Below are positions 1-9,376 of a stretch of 64,000 nt of DNA, piece after piece (within the stretch, counting starts at the first letter, position 1; each line of letters starts with the position of its first letter). The stretch is from contig OY282386.1 of assembly GCA_958295945.1 (NCBI GenBank), positions 1,367,371 to 1,431,370 on the forward strand, in the 5' to 3' direction. Made by a program: the position numbers and the translations under genes. The DNA is from Candidatus Poribacteria bacterium. Lineage in GTDB: Bacteria; Poribacteria; WGA-4E; WGA-3G. Under the pieces are notes generated by a model. It saw only the letters and a program-made list of their open reading frames with translations. It was not told the DNA's origin and searched no databases.

Positions 1-498
1 AGTTCCGAATTCAGATGCTTTATGTTCTAACTTCAACTTTTCATACGGGAAAATCGGGTCAAGATTGCCAAAGGGAATTCGCGTCTTGACTAATTCGGGA
101 GGTGAACCATTGACTTTCTCAATCTGTAACAAAGCAAAATAGCGTTCAGTTTTGTTCTCCGATTTTTTGGGTGGACGAACTAACCCTTCTACGACATGAC
201 CCGTTTGCAATCCGAACAGCCGAATTTGTGAAGAAGAAACGTAAATATCTTCATCACTCTGTAAATAGTTTGAGCGCGGTGATCGAAGAAAACCGTAATT
301 CTGGTCACGGTCATCTAAGATTTGCAACACTCCCTTTCCATAAAGAGGTATATTCTGTGCTGTGACTTGCTCAATAATCCGATTGATGAGTTCATCCTTA
401 CGCAAAGAATTCGTATCATCAAGGCCGCAGGATTGCGCCATAGTCTTTAAGGTCGAAATCTCCATTTCTTGGAGCTTGCCTATTTCCAAGCTCTCCAT
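1..498 (-). CDS. rho: Transcription termination factor Rho, N-terminal part (runs off the window)
   Basis: Rho is the hexameric RNA-dependent ATPase that ends transcription. I translated the minus strand from the ATG at 496-498 to base 1, which gives 166 residues and stays open at the edge. Residues about 1-45 match the Rho N-terminal helical domain. Residues about 52-130 match the RNA-binding cold-shock-like domain, with the segments YGFLR, the SSSQIRLFGL region followed by GHVVEGLVRPP, and ERYFALLQIEKVNG. The ATPase domain lies outside the window. A GAGGA ribosome site lies at 511-515. The gene follows a possible 74-85-residue leader ORF by two bases and probably uses the consensus promoter at 927-955. 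The partial domain is clear, so the call is secure although the rest is unseen. Confidence 0.93.
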   Translation of the reverse strand, partial: MESLEIGKLQEMEISTLKTMAQSCGLDDTNSLRKDELINRIIEQVTAQNIPLYGKGVLQILDDRDQNYGFLRSPRSNYLQSDEDIYVSSSQIRLFGLQTGHVVEGLVRPPKKSENKTERYFALLQIEKVNGSPPELVKTRIPFGNLDPIFPYEKLKLEHKASEFGT

Positions 499-500
499 AG

Positions 501-758
501 TTACTTATACTCCTCGTGAATACCTGTTCCACTTAACAATTCAATATCCGTTGTTTGAACTATGTGGTAAATTGCTATGATGGTATCAGGTAAATACTTA
601 CATATTTGACAGTTCAGATGAAAGTTCTGTAAGACTGTCTTTATTTTCGTAATGATACTCCTAACAACGATGCAGGAGTGTAAATTAGATTGAATTGTTA
701 AGATAGTTTGAACCGTATTAGACATTTTTGGGATAATTTCATCGCGCCTGGAGGGCAA
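501..758 (-). CDS. Possible small leader ORF upstream of rho
   Basis: This is an open frame of 85 codons; an inner ATG would give 74 residues starting MSNTVQTIL. It ends two bases before the rho start codon, and its last codons contain the rho ribosome site, so translation of the two could be coupled. It holds two cysteines in a C-x2-C arrangement (NCQICKY) but no family I recognise. Escherichia coli rho is also preceded by a short leader ORF and autoregulated by Rho, so a leader role is possible by analogy. It could equally be non-coding leader. Confidence 0.3.
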   Translation of the reverse strand: MPSRRDEIIPKMSNTVQTILTIQSNLHSCIVVRSIITKIKTVLQNFHLNCQICKYLPDTIIAIYHIVQTTDIELLSGTGIHEEYK

Positions 759-1106
759 ACAAGTCTATGGAATCACAATTGAATCATTGCGGTGGGGACT
801 TGTCTGACAAAAACTTATTTGGGATTGATTCTTATGGGGTCCGTAATGAAAATTATGGAAGGAATTTGACATCCTTTTTGAGTTAGGACCGATTATTTGA
901 TCAGCCATTTGATCATATCAATTATTATTATACACAATTTACAATTAAATGTCAAGTGTTTTTTGAAAAAAGTTAAAAGTAGATAAATTATCGTTAATTA
1001 AACAGAGAATTCATATTGGATGATGAATGTAAATTTGAGTTTAATTTAGGATTGGTACAGAATTGAACCGCACCAATCCCTCATCTGCAAAGATTAAAAT
1101 GGAGGA
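759..1106. other. Intergenic region between rho leader and TPR gene
   Basis: It contains the minus-strand promoter at 927-955 and otherwise AT-rich sequence. I see no gene or clear terminator in it. Confidence 0.6.
927..955 (-). promoter_or_regulatory. Consensus sigma70-type promoter for the rho leader/rho transcript
   Basis: On the minus strand TTGACA (950-955) and TATAAT (927-932) are separated by exactly 17 bases. Transcription would start near 920, giving a leader of about 420 bases before rho. Confidence 0.75.
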
Positions 1107-3044
1107 CTACTCTGAACTACCCTTTAGGGGTTTTAGTCTTCGCATTATTTTAGCGTTGTATTTATCCTTTTCCAAATAGCCTTCCCATAGAGTTATTGCC
1201 TCGTCATTGTATCCTTTAGAAACATAGTAATCTCCAAGAGCAATGACTGGTATGTCTGATTGCGGGTCTTTCTCCATAGCTTCTTTGAATGCCTCTATGG
1301 CAACTTGCTCGTCACCTTTGATCAGTGCGATTTCACCCTTTGCATAAGTGAGTAGTGAATGATCTGGATATTCAGTGGTGAGTGTATCAATCAACTTTTG
1401 ACCATCTTCTTCTCTGCCTTGTTTGAAGACAGAGATTGCGGCAAGTATTGTGCCATATCCGTATTGGTGTGTAAGCAGCTTTTGCTCAGCAGCATTTTCT
1501 GATTTTTCCAGATGCCGTTTTGCAGTTCTGGCAGCTGCCTTATACTTTATATGTGCCTTACCGTATTCACCATATTTATAACATACGTCACCAAGTGTCT
1601 TCATAGTTACAAAAGAATCCTTCTTATTTTCAACGAGGTCTTGGAAAATAACTGCGGTTTTTCGGTCTTTCAATCGGAAATGAAGCACCTCAGCAAGGCT
1701 TTGCAGAGCATCAGTATCGTCAGGATTTTTTGCAACAGCGTGTTCGAATGCATCTCTTTCTTTTTCGTATTCACCCAGTTTTTCGTAAGTCTTGCCGATT
1801 AACCAGTATAATTCTGCATCTTTTGTACGATTTATACCGATGACAGAGTTAAATGTCTCTAAGGCTTTTTCGTATTCTTCGTTTGTATACTGATTCTGTC
1901 CGGTACTTATTATGGCATCAATGACTTTAGGGTTTCGACTTGCGGCTTTTTTCAGGACATTTGCAGCCCTTTGGTGCATGCCAATTTTGCGATAACAAAT
2001 AGAGAGGCGAATGTAATTGATCGGTTCAATTTTAACCTTATCAGCTTCGGCGCGTGCAAGCGCATCAAACAGCAAAGCCCCCGCCTTCTTATATTCTTCG
2101 TCTCCGTAAAAGAATCCTGCGATCATCAACTCAGCGTCATAGTAAGTACCTTGATCGTCTCCAGCTATTGCAGTTCCACCACCAAAACTTCTCATGACTT
2201 CCTCTGCAGTAATTCCAAATCCAGAATCCTCAATCTCCACATTGGATTGTACGGCACGGCTTTTTTCAGACCCTTGTGGACGGTCACGTTCCCGTCGATC
2301 TTCTTGCCTTTTCATTGCACGTCCAATTTGCGTGTCTTCAGGATTTTCTGGTTCAGGAATCGCAGCGTTGAGTTCATTCAGTTCCTCTTTTGCCTTTTCA
2401 ATCTGTGATTGTGCCGAATCGAGTTTTCCGTATTTTTTCACCATATATTGGTAAGTACGTTTTGCCTCTTCATCATCTTTAATGAGTGTGCGTTGAATTC
2501 TTGCTTTGTTTGCAAGAGCTACAGCTGCGCGTTCACTCTGCGGATTACGGTTAGCAAAGTTATCAAACACTTCCACAGCCTGTTCATATTTCTTGCCTTC
2601 TTCATAACTCTTTGCTAACATTAATTGTGCCCTATGGCTCAACTCAAGATGTGGGAAGTTGTTAATGATAGTATCAAATTGAGCTTCCGCAGACTCATAC
2701 TCTTGTTGATGTTGGTAATAATACATACCCAGATTGTAGTGTGCTTCGGCTGCTTCATCACTTTCAGGTGCTTCTGCGATTACAGATTCATAAACCTTAA
2801 TACCTTCTTCCGGGCGATTCATCCTTTCAATGTTAAGATCTCCAATTGCAATTTGTGCCTTTCGTGCTTCAACAGTGCCGGGTTGGTTATCAACTACACT
2901 TTGATATACATCTAATGCACCACGATAGTCTTTAGCTTCAACTAATTTATCTCCTGTGCTTAGGGCATTTGTAGATAGACAGCCAACTTGCGTCATAGAT
3001 AAAAGTATTAAAGCAGTAAGTAGACAGTAGTTGACATATTTCAT
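1107..3044 (-). CDS. TPR-repeat lipoprotein
   Basis: The 645-residue product begins with a basic N-terminus, a hydrophobic stretch and a lipobox-like TQVGC with Cys22, so it is probably an exported lipoprotein. The rest is tetratricopeptide-type helical repeats in two blocks, about residues 30-220 and 330-640. They are split by a charged, low-complexity linker rich in Arg, Glu and Asp (around 235-270). TPR proteins act as scaffolds for partner proteins; no partner can be named here. The N-terminal block resembles the outer-membrane assembly TPR lipoproteins in style, but the protein is much longer than BamD. An AAGGAG ribosome site precedes the ATG. It stands alone, with the inverted-repeat element at 3113-3453 just upstream. 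Confidence 0.8.
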   Translation of the reverse strand: MKYVNYCLLTALILLSMTQVGCLSTNALSTGDKLVEAKDYRGALDVYQSVVDNQPGTVEARKAQIAIGDLNIERMNRPEEGIKVYESVIAEAPESDEAAEAHYNLGMYYYQHQQEYESAEAQFDTIINNFPHLELSHRAQLMLAKSYEEGKKYEQAVEVFDNFANRNPQSERAAVALANKARIQRTLIKDDEEAKRTYQYMVKKYGKLDSAQSQIEKAKEELNELNAAIPEPENPEDTQIGRAMKRQEDRRERDRPQGSEKSRAVQSNVEIEDSGFGITAEEVMRSFGGGTAIAGDDQGTYYDAELMIAGFFYGDEEYKKAGALLFDALARAEADKVKIEPINYIRLSICYRKIGMHQRAANVLKKAASRNPKVIDAIISTGQNQYTNEEYEKALETFNSVIGINRTKDAELYWLIGKTYEKLGEYEKERDAFEHAVAKNPDDTDALQSLAEVLHFRLKDRKTAVIFQDLVENKKDSFVTMKTLGDVCYKYGEYGKAHIKYKAAARTAKRHLEKSENAAEQKLLTHQYGYGTILAAISVFKQGREEDGQKLIDTLTTEYPDHSLLTYAKGEIALIKGDEQVAIEAFKEAMEKDPQSDIPVIALGDYYVSKGYNDEAITLWEGYLEKDKYNAKIMRRLKPLKGSSE

Positions 3045-3112
3045 TGTTTTTCTCCTTACTATTTTGTATCATGCAAGCATTTATATTAACCTAAGTTGTT
3101 ACCTATTATTTG

Positions 3113-3453
3113 TAGGAGTGAATCAACGCCAAATACACGTTTGGTATTTGACGGGTTTCTAACCCCGATGGATAACGAAATCATAGAAAATAACGAATTC
3201 AGATGCCAATTATAGATAATCGGGTTAGAAACACCTCCTACAAGCCTTATGGCAACTCGGGTTATATTAGTAACTCTTTATTATATGTACGTTCTTAAAT
3301 TTAACGTGAGTTTGGTATAAGCAGTTTTGGTATTCGGTGTGGTTAGGCAACCGGACCATTAGCGTAAATTTAGAAATAAAAAGGGAATTCCATAATATCG
3401 GGGTTAGAAACCCAGCAAATACCAAACGTGTATTTGGCGTTGATTCACTCCTA
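3113..3453. mobile_element. 341-bp MITE-like element with 57-bp terminal inverted repeats
   Basis: Bases 3113-3169 and 3397-3453 are inverted copies with only two mismatches in 57. They start TAGGAGTGAATCAACGCC and end in the AACCCCGAT segment. The interior has no gene but contains the TTAACGTGAGTTTG motif at 3301-3314 that recurs elsewhere in the window. The element fills the gap between the TPR gene and the oxidoreductase. It could form a long cruciform or hairpin. Confidence 0.75.
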
Positions 3454-3489
3454 CAAGGACATATCCTTAAATTGACGCTTCTGCTGTGC

Positions 3490-4623
3490 TTAATACATCT
3501 GTTTTGATGCACATAAGTCAATTAGGTCTAATACTTCTTGTTGACTATAACCTTCTCTTTCAATTAGTTGTTCGCAATCCACACTGTTTTTTTCATCTGG
3601 ACCTTTTCCAGCTTCAAGGATTGAGTTTGTCAACCAACTTGTTCGTATTCCGTTGATTCCTGACGTATAGTTTGTATCATATTCACCCTTTACAAGTCCG
3701 ACAAGTTGATCAACCTTACTCTTAGGATATCCTTCGGGGCGCGGATATGAAAGGTCCTCTGTTTCTCCACCTTCTGGGGTAAAACGGATTCCGCTCTTGA
3801 TTTCTATAGTGCCTTGGTCACCTTCAAGAATGACCCATTCTTCAAAACCAACACGTGTGTTACCCATAATAGTGATTGTGCCTTCTGCCTCGTTGTCAAG
3901 TGTTACGTCTGAGTATGAATTTATCTCAACGAATTTCGGCACAAGATTACCTTCATCATCTTGAAATTTCATGTCAGTTGTGCCGTGAACTTTCGCCGGT
4001 AATCTATCCGTCATCCAAAGGAAAATATCTTGCAGATGACTTCCTGAGTCATTCGGTTGTCCACCGCCAGAGAAGCGAGGATCCCCACGCCATCCACCAG
4101 CACCCCATCGTTGTGCCATGTAGACTTCAAATTTCTGAAGTTCTCCTATACGTCCATCAGCAATTGCAAGTCTTCCCGTGATGTAGGTATTATCGTAATG
4201 CCGTTGATAGCCACCGACAAGGTGTAAGCCGCTCCCGATTGCGATTTTTGTTATTGCAATTGCATCTCCAACGATGTTTGCCATCGGTTTTTCAACGATG
4301 ACATGACAACCTGCACGGAGCGCGTATTTGACATGAATATCGTGCAAGGAATGTGGTGAGAAGACGCCGACAATATCCAAATCTTCATGGTTGAGCATCT
4401 CAACATATTCATGTTCACCGAGATACCGTTTTAAACTTTCTGGTTTGTAATCTTCAACCCGTTGCTGCAGGGCATTCTCTAATGCGTCTAAACTTCCTTC
4501 ATGAGCATCTGCAGCAGCGACGACTTGGCAATCGGGACGTGTTGCAAATCCCATAGTGTTTCCGCGTCCTGCACCACCAGGTCCGATTACGCCTACTCTC
4601 AAAATATCGTTCTTACTTGCCAT
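3490..4623 (-). CDS. Gfo/Idh/MocA-family NAD(P)-dependent oxidoreductase
   Basis: The product of 377 residues has an N-terminal Rossmann fold (VGVIGPGGAGRG) and the family's EKP motif (VIVEKPMAN), whose lysine is usually catalytic. It is followed by the mixed alpha/beta substrate domain with GGYQRHYDN. Such enzymes oxidise or reduce sugars, inositols and related polyols; the substrate cannot be read here. A longer frame opens at 4740, but the ATG at 4621-4623 has a GGAG ribosome site and places the Rossmann motif at the usual distance, so I chose it. The gene and its neighbour at 4788-5714 lie between inverted copies of a 23-bp motif (3301-3323 and 5823-5845). Confidence 0.85.
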   Translation of the reverse strand: MASKNDILRVGVIGPGGAGRGNTMGFATRPDCQVVAAADAHEGSLDALENALQQRVEDYKPESLKRYLGEHEYVEMLNHEDLDIVGVFSPHSLHDIHVKYALRAGCHVIVEKPMANIVGDAIAITKIAIGSGLHLVGGYQRHYDNTYITGRLAIADGRIGELQKFEVYMAQRWGAGGWRGDPRFSGGGQPNDSGSHLQDIFLWMTDRLPAKVHGTTDMKFQDDEGNLVPKFVEINSYSDVTLDNEAEGTITIMGNTRVGFEEWVILEGDQGTIEIKSGIRFTPEGGETEDLSYPRPEGYPKSKVDQLVGLVKGEYDTNYTSGINGIRTSWLTNSILEAGKGPDEKNSVDCEQLIEREGYSQQEVLDLIDLCASKQMY

Positions 4624-4787
4624 TCTATTTATATCTCCGAGGTATGTCAAATTATTTACAGTCGTTGGTTTAATTTGTGTACTCGTATACAGATAATGTA
4701 ACAGTTCAAATAGGTCGCTGTCTTTTCCACATTGATACACCTGTCAACCCGCTGGACCGCCATTAATTACAGGAAGTCTTGAATATG

Positions 4788-5714
4788 TTATTCTTCGAGC
4801 ATCAATTTGAAGGCATCAAAGTTTTGGACTTGTGGCGCAGCGAAAAGCAACTGTTCAAGTCGTTCTAAATCAGTAATCTGATGTAGTTTCGGTATTAGGT
4901 CATTGACTTCCTCTACTGTAAATCTGTTATTTAGGAATTTCAAGATGTTTCTAATGGTAGATTCTCTTGCTCCTTGTTCAAGACCTTGTTCTCTGCCTTG
5001 TTCAAGACCTTGTTCTCTGCCGAGTGCGACGAATTCGTCGCGTAGGAGTTGATAGTATTTTGATTCTCGCATACGTTCCTCCCGTATCATTCGTTTGAAT
5101 AGTAATGGATCATGGATAATGCCACCAAACAACGATAAAGCACAGAACAGGTCCCCTTGCGTCTGTTCATCATAAGGGGTGGCAGCAACTGCGCTGATAC
5201 ATTCTCTTACCCACTGCTCAATTGAAATTCCTATAGGACGTTTCATCAGTGGCGTAAAAGGTAACAACCCTGGTGCCTGCATCTCCAATATCGATTGTCC
5301 ATCAATGTCAATCAATCGTATTACCTTATAACGTAAAGCGTACTCATATCCATGTGAATTATAATGATAAGAACCCGTATCATTTCTACCAGCATTCGGA
5401 TGAAAATAGATGACGTTGGAATAAACAGGTATCTGATGTTCTTTGATAAGGTACCCGTGATATGCGGCGTTACGTGCCCACATCGGTGTAAATGTGCTAT
5501 CACGAAGTTGTAATTCAATATGTAAAATCGCTTCAACTTCGTTGATACGAATCCGTTTTGTACTATCGGTTAGTTGTTCTACAACCAAATGTTGTTCAGT
5601 GTCAATGTTCTCTATTACTTCAACGGCATAACTTGTGCCAATTACAAACTGTGAGATGTCAGTAGCAAAATCTGTTAATATTGATTTTGCCATATTGTCG
5701 TAGTCTTTTGCCAT
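4788..5714 (-). CDS. Rpn/PD-(D/E)XK nuclease-family transposase-like protein
   Basis: The 308-residue protein has the layout of the Rpn (recombination-promoting nuclease)/PDDEXK transposase-like family. It has an N-terminal region with EAILHIELQLR, which holds the E-x-Q/K-type core of the nuclease fold, a middle helical part, and a C-terminal stretch of GREQGLEQG repeats before a helical tail. These proteins are common in multicopy form in repeat-rich genomes and can act as DNA endonucleases. There is no partner transposase gene. The start could be either of two methionines 21 bases apart. Confidence 0.7.
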   Translation of the reverse strand: MAKDYDNMAKSILTDFATDISQFVIGTSYAVEVIENIDTEQHLVVEQLTDSTKRIRINEVEAILHIELQLRDSTFTPMWARNAAYHGYLIKEHQIPVYSNVIYFHPNAGRNDTGSYHYNSHGYEYALRYKVIRLIDIDGQSILEMQAPGLLPFTPLMKRPIGISIEQWVRECISAVAATPYDEQTQGDLFCALSLFGGIIHDPLLFKRMIREERMRESKYYQLLRDEFVALGREQGLEQGREQGLEQGARESTIRNILKFLNNRFTVEEVNDLIPKLHQITDLERLEQLLFAAPQVQNFDAFKLMLEE

Positions 5715-5822
5715 ATTGAAAATTATATATTATTGGGTTGGAAGATGTCAACGTTAAACCCTACGTGTGTTGGGTTATTTAGTTTTGAATATCCTCATCC
5801 TAAAAGTTTGCATTACAAGAAT

Positions 5823-5845
5823 TGCTTATACCAAACTCACGTTAA
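5823..5845 (-). repeat. Inverted copy of the 3301-3323 motif
   Basis: These 23 bases are the exact reverse complement of 3301-3323. The shared core TTAACGTGAGTTTG is also the terminal repeat of the element at 32886-33052. The two copies bracket about 2.5 kb holding the oxidoreductase and the Rpn-like gene. Confidence 0.7.
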
Positions 5846-5897
5846 CATAAGAAAATACATTATGAAATATTGTACAAACTATAGAGCCTTCTTATAC

Positions 5898-6638
5898 TTA
5901 TCCACCAAATACACGGAATAATTTCTTAATCGGATCGTAAAACTGATCGACAACGCGTTCTTTCAATGGTATAATTGCATTATCAGTGATCGTAATATGT
6001 TCAGGACAAACATTCGTACAGCACTTCGTAATGTTACAATACCCTATACCATCCAAATCTTTCAATTCTTCCAACCGATTCTCTGTATCAATCGGGTGCA
6101 TCTCTAATGAAGCTGCATAGACGAAAAATCTCGGTCCGATGAATTCGTCATGCAGATGGTGTTCACGCAGGACATGACAAACATCTTGGCAGAGAAAGCA
6201 TTCAATACACTTTCGGAATTCTTGGACATGATCAATATCCTCTTGTTCCATCCGCCATGTGCCATCCTCAGCATCAGGGGGACGCGGTGTAAACGGTTTC
6301 ATTTTCTCTTTAACTTTGAAGTTCCACGACACATCTGTAACAAGGTCTTTGATAAGTGGAAATGCACGCATGGGTTCAACGGTAACAGGTTGGTCAAGAG
6401 GTATATCGTTCAGGCGTGTCATACACATCAATTTCGGATTGCCGTTTACCTCAGCAGAACACGAACCGCATTTGCCCGCCTTGCAGTTCCATCTGACAGC
6501 CAGATCATTCGCTTGTTCGGCTTGTATGCGGTGGACAGCATCTAAAACCACCATTCCTTCAGAGACTTCGGTTTCGTAATCAACGAAATCTGCTTCGTTT
6601 GCATCTCCACGCCAGATTCTAAAAGTTGCTTTATCCAT
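5898..6638 (-). CDS. sdhB: Succinate dehydrogenase iron-sulfur subunit
   Basis: This subunit carries electrons from the flavoprotein to quinone in succinate dehydrogenase/fumarate reductase. Its 246 residues hold the plant-type [2Fe-2S] ligands (NCKAGKCGSC and the later MC). Two bacterial ferredoxin-like cysteine groups follow (CIECFLCQDVC and CNITKCCTNVCPEH), which supply the [4Fe-4S] and [3Fe-4S] centres. A GGAAGGAAAC ribosome site precedes the ATG. It is the last gene of the sdhCAB operon, 21 bases after sdhA. Confidence 0.95.
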   Translation of the reverse strand: MDKATFRIWRGDANEADFVDYETEVSEGMVVLDAVHRIQAEQANDLAVRWNCKAGKCGSCSAEVNGNPKLMCMTRLNDIPLDQPVTVEPMRAFPLIKDLVTDVSWNFKVKEKMKPFTPRPPDAEDGTWRMEQEDIDHVQEFRKCIECFLCQDVCHVLREHHLHDEFIGPRFFVYAASLEMHPIDTENRLEELKDLDGIGYCNITKCCTNVCPEHITITDNAIIPLKERVVDQFYDPIKKLFRVFGG

Positions 6639-6659
6639 TGTGTTTCCTTCCTGTCTCGC

Positions 6660-8477
6660 TTATCCCATTTCCTCTATTATCTGCTCATACTCTTCTGTTA
6701 ATTCGGGAACGGGTTCACGTCGAATTGCCATTGTATTATCTTCAGTTTTATGGACAATCGTGTTATACTTTCCTGCACCTTGCTCCTCTTTTTCTGGGAA
6801 ATCATCACGAGAATGTGCACCGATACTTGCCCTACGTTCAAGTGCTGCGAGTGCAATCGCCTCAGAAACCGTGATGAGACAATCAAGGTCAAGGGCAGTA
6901 TGCCACCCCGAGTTGTATTCGCGATTACCGATACTATGCACATTCTCTGCTTTTTCACGCAGTGTTTGCACCTCTTCCAATGCTTGTGTTAGACTTTCTT
7001 GGCTTCGGGCAATGCCTACTAATTCTTGCATCTTATCCTGAAGTTCCGATTGAATCTGATATGGGTTCTCACCACCCTCCGGGTTATCAAATGGTTTGAG
7101 AACATGTTGAGCGATTTCTTCAACTGAACTGTCCTCAAGCGGTACAGCTCCGTTTTCTTCTGCAAACTGCGCTGCATATTCACCCGCACGTTTGCCAAAG
7201 ACGAGAAGATCCGACAATGAATTACCACCGAGACGGTTGGCACCGTGTAGACCTGCTGCACATTCGCCTGCTGCGAACAGACCGGGAACACATGTCATCT
7301 GAGTATCAGCATCAACACGAATGCCACCCATAATATAGTGAGTCGTTGGTCCGACTTCCATCGGTTCTTCAGTGATGTCAATGTCGGCAAGTTCTTTGAA
7401 CTGATGATACATGCTTGGCAGTTTTCTGCGGATATGTTCTTGTGCGTTTGGTATTTTCTCCTTTATCCATGCGATGTCTAAGAATACGCCACCGTGCGGG
7501 CTACCTCTGCCTTCGTGGACTTCACGGACGATACAACGCGCTACATGGTCACGGGTCAACAGTTCAGGCGGTCTACGTGCCTCACGATCACCTTGTGTGT
7601 AAAGCCATCCTTCTTCAGTGCTATCTGCAGTTTGGTTCACATAGAGTTCTGGAATATCATCAAACATGAAACGGTTGCCTTCACTGTTCGTAAGGATTCC
7701 GCCTTCGCCTCTCACACCCTCAGTTACTAATATACCACGCACACTTGGAGGCCAGACCATACCTGTTGGGTGAAATTGGACAAATTCCATATCAATCAGT
7801 TCCGCACCAGCATGATATGCAAGCGAATGTCCATCACCTGTATATTCCCAACTATTGCTTGTGATTTTATATGCTTTTCCGACTCCACCAGTTGCCAATA
7901 CAATTGCTTTCGCAGAAAAGATTTTGAAACGCCCTTTCTCACGTTCATAACCGAAAGCACCTGAGACCCTATCACCCGTTTTGAGAAGTGTGGTGATGGT
8001 ATTCTCCATGTGGACTTCAATGCCTTGGTGAATACCGTGGTCTTGAAGGGCGCGTATCATTTCCAAACCTGTGCGGTCGCCAACGTGTGCAAGTCGAGGA
8101 TACTGATGACCTCCGAAGTTTCGTTGTAAGATACTTCCGTCCTGCGTGCGATCAAAGAGTGCACCCCATGCTTCAAGTTCACGGACTCGGTCAGGAGATT
8201 CCTTCGCGTGCAACTCTGCCATCCGAGCGTTAGAGAGATACTGTCCACCACGCATTGTGTCTGCAAAATGTGCTCGCCAACTGTCTCTTTCATCAACATT
8301 TGCTAAAGCAGCGGCAACACCACCTTCAGCCATCACAGTATGTGCTTTTCCAAGCAGTGATTTACAGACCAATCCAACCTTTAGGTCTCCTGTAGCTGCC
8401 TCGATAGCAGCACGTAATCCTGCTCCGCCAGCTCCAATTATTAACACGTCGTAATCAAAAGTTTCGTAAGATGCCAA
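6660..8477 (-). CDS. sdhA: Succinate dehydrogenase flavoprotein subunit
   Basis: This subunit oxidises succinate to fumarate with a covalently bound FAD. The 605 residues begin with the FAD-binding GAGGAGLRAA motif. KAHTVMAEGG holds His46 at the position that is flavinylated in the family, and the HPTG and GGI active-site segments follow. The start codon is TTG (8475-8477), which is unusual; it is supported by the upstream GAGAGGAAAT ribosome site and by the correct distance to the FAD motif. It lies between sdhC and sdhB in one operon. Confidence 0.95.
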   Translation of the reverse strand: MASYETFDYDVLIIGAGGAGLRAAIEAATGDLKVGLVCKSLLGKAHTVMAEGGVAAALANVDERDSWRAHFADTMRGGQYLSNARMAELHAKESPDRVRELEAWGALFDRTQDGSILQRNFGGHQYPRLAHVGDRTGLEMIRALQDHGIHQGIEVHMENTITTLLKTGDRVSGAFGYEREKGRFKIFSAKAIVLATGGVGKAYKITSNSWEYTGDGHSLAYHAGAELIDMEFVQFHPTGMVWPPSVRGILVTEGVRGEGGILTNSEGNRFMFDDIPELYVNQTADSTEEGWLYTQGDREARRPPELLTRDHVARCIVREVHEGRGSPHGGVFLDIAWIKEKIPNAQEHIRRKLPSMYHQFKELADIDITEEPMEVGPTTHYIMGGIRVDADTQMTCVPGLFAAGECAAGLHGANRLGGNSLSDLLVFGKRAGEYAAQFAEENGAVPLEDSSVEEIAQHVLKPFDNPEGGENPYQIQSELQDKMQELVGIARSQESLTQALEEVQTLREKAENVHSIGNREYNSGWHTALDLDCLITVSEAIALAALERRASIGAHSRDDFPEKEEQGAGKYNTIVHKTEDNTMAIRREPVPELTEEYEQIIEEMG

Positions 8478-8513
8478 CCTAAAATTTCCTCTCTATAGAC
8501 ATTGTTTAAAACG

Positions 8514-9317
8514 TTATCCAATCGTGAAAATTATAACATGAAAATCATAAACAGAAGCAATAAAAACATATAGGTCAGAAAAACCAACCCAACATAAACT
8601 CATCCATGCCCAGAGCATGTGTTTGCTGTTCAGACAACTGATACAGTTATACATATTTCTGCGAATTGGTGATTTAGATAGCAGATCAACAACCCCGCCA
8701 ACAAGATGCCGTAAAGAGTGACAACCGAGGGTATATCCACCTAAGAACACTACATTTCCCGCTAATATGATAGTTCCAATTCCAATACCAAATTTTTCTC
8801 CATCTTCAAACCAGAGTGCTTCCCATACATCGTAAGACAGGATGCCTAAAAATATGATTGCAATATACATAAAATATCTGTGAATGTTCTGTATTATCAA
8901 TGGAAATGAATGTTCCCCGCGATAACCTTTACGTGGTTCTGAAACTGAGCATGAAGGTGGATCTGCCCAAAATGCTTTGTAGTATGCACCACGATAATAG
9001 TAGCACGTAAAGCGGAATCCGAGTGGTGCCCACAAGATGAGAACGGCAGGTGTAATAAAAGCAGGCATCCATTCTGGCATCACACCAAACCAACTGTGTT
9101 CCAGACTATGCGTATCAGCACCAAAAAGCAGCGGTGAGTAGAAAGGGGATAAGTAAGGCTCGTGAAAGAAATGTTGCCCCCAAAAAACCCGAAATGTTGC
9201 ATAGACTATGAAGACCCCTAACCCGATAAATACTGCTAATGGTTGTACCCACCATGTATCTTTTCGTTGGGTTTGGAATGGCCGATTATCAATTAATGTT
9301 AACTCTGGGTGTGCCAT
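8514..9317 (-). CDS. sdhC: Succinate dehydrogenase membrane anchor (cytochrome b-type)
   Basis: The 267-residue protein has about five hydrophobic segments and conserved histidines (EHSWFG, NIHRYFMYIAI, LGCHSLRHL) that fit a haem b-binding quinone-site anchor. It resembles the single large anchor found in actinobacterial-type complexes rather than separate SdhC and SdhD. An AAAGGAAT ribosome site precedes the ATG. It is the first gene of the operon, so the order sdhC-sdhA-sdhB is complete with one anchor. Confidence 0.85.
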   Translation of the reverse strand: MAHPELTLIDNRPFQTQRKDTWWVQPLAVFIGLGVFIVYATFRVFWGQHFFHEPYLSPFYSPLLFGADTHSLEHSWFGVMPEWMPAFITPAVLILWAPLGFRFTCYYYRGAYYKAFWADPPSCSVSEPRKGYRGEHSFPLIIQNIHRYFMYIAIIFLGILSYDVWEALWFEDGEKFGIGIGTIILAGNVVFLGGYTLGCHSLRHLVGGVVDLLSKSPIRRNMYNCISCLNSKHMLWAWMSLCWVGFSDLYVFIASVYDFHVIIFTIG

Positions 9318-9376
9318 TTACAATAATTCCTTTATGTTGTATAGGATACAATAATTTAAGAATAAATGCAAGTTGT

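Noticed and set aside
3267-3521. 84-codon frame between the TPR gene and the oxidoreductase
   Set aside because: It lies within the inverted-repeat element and overlaps the oxidoreductase end; no coding signs.
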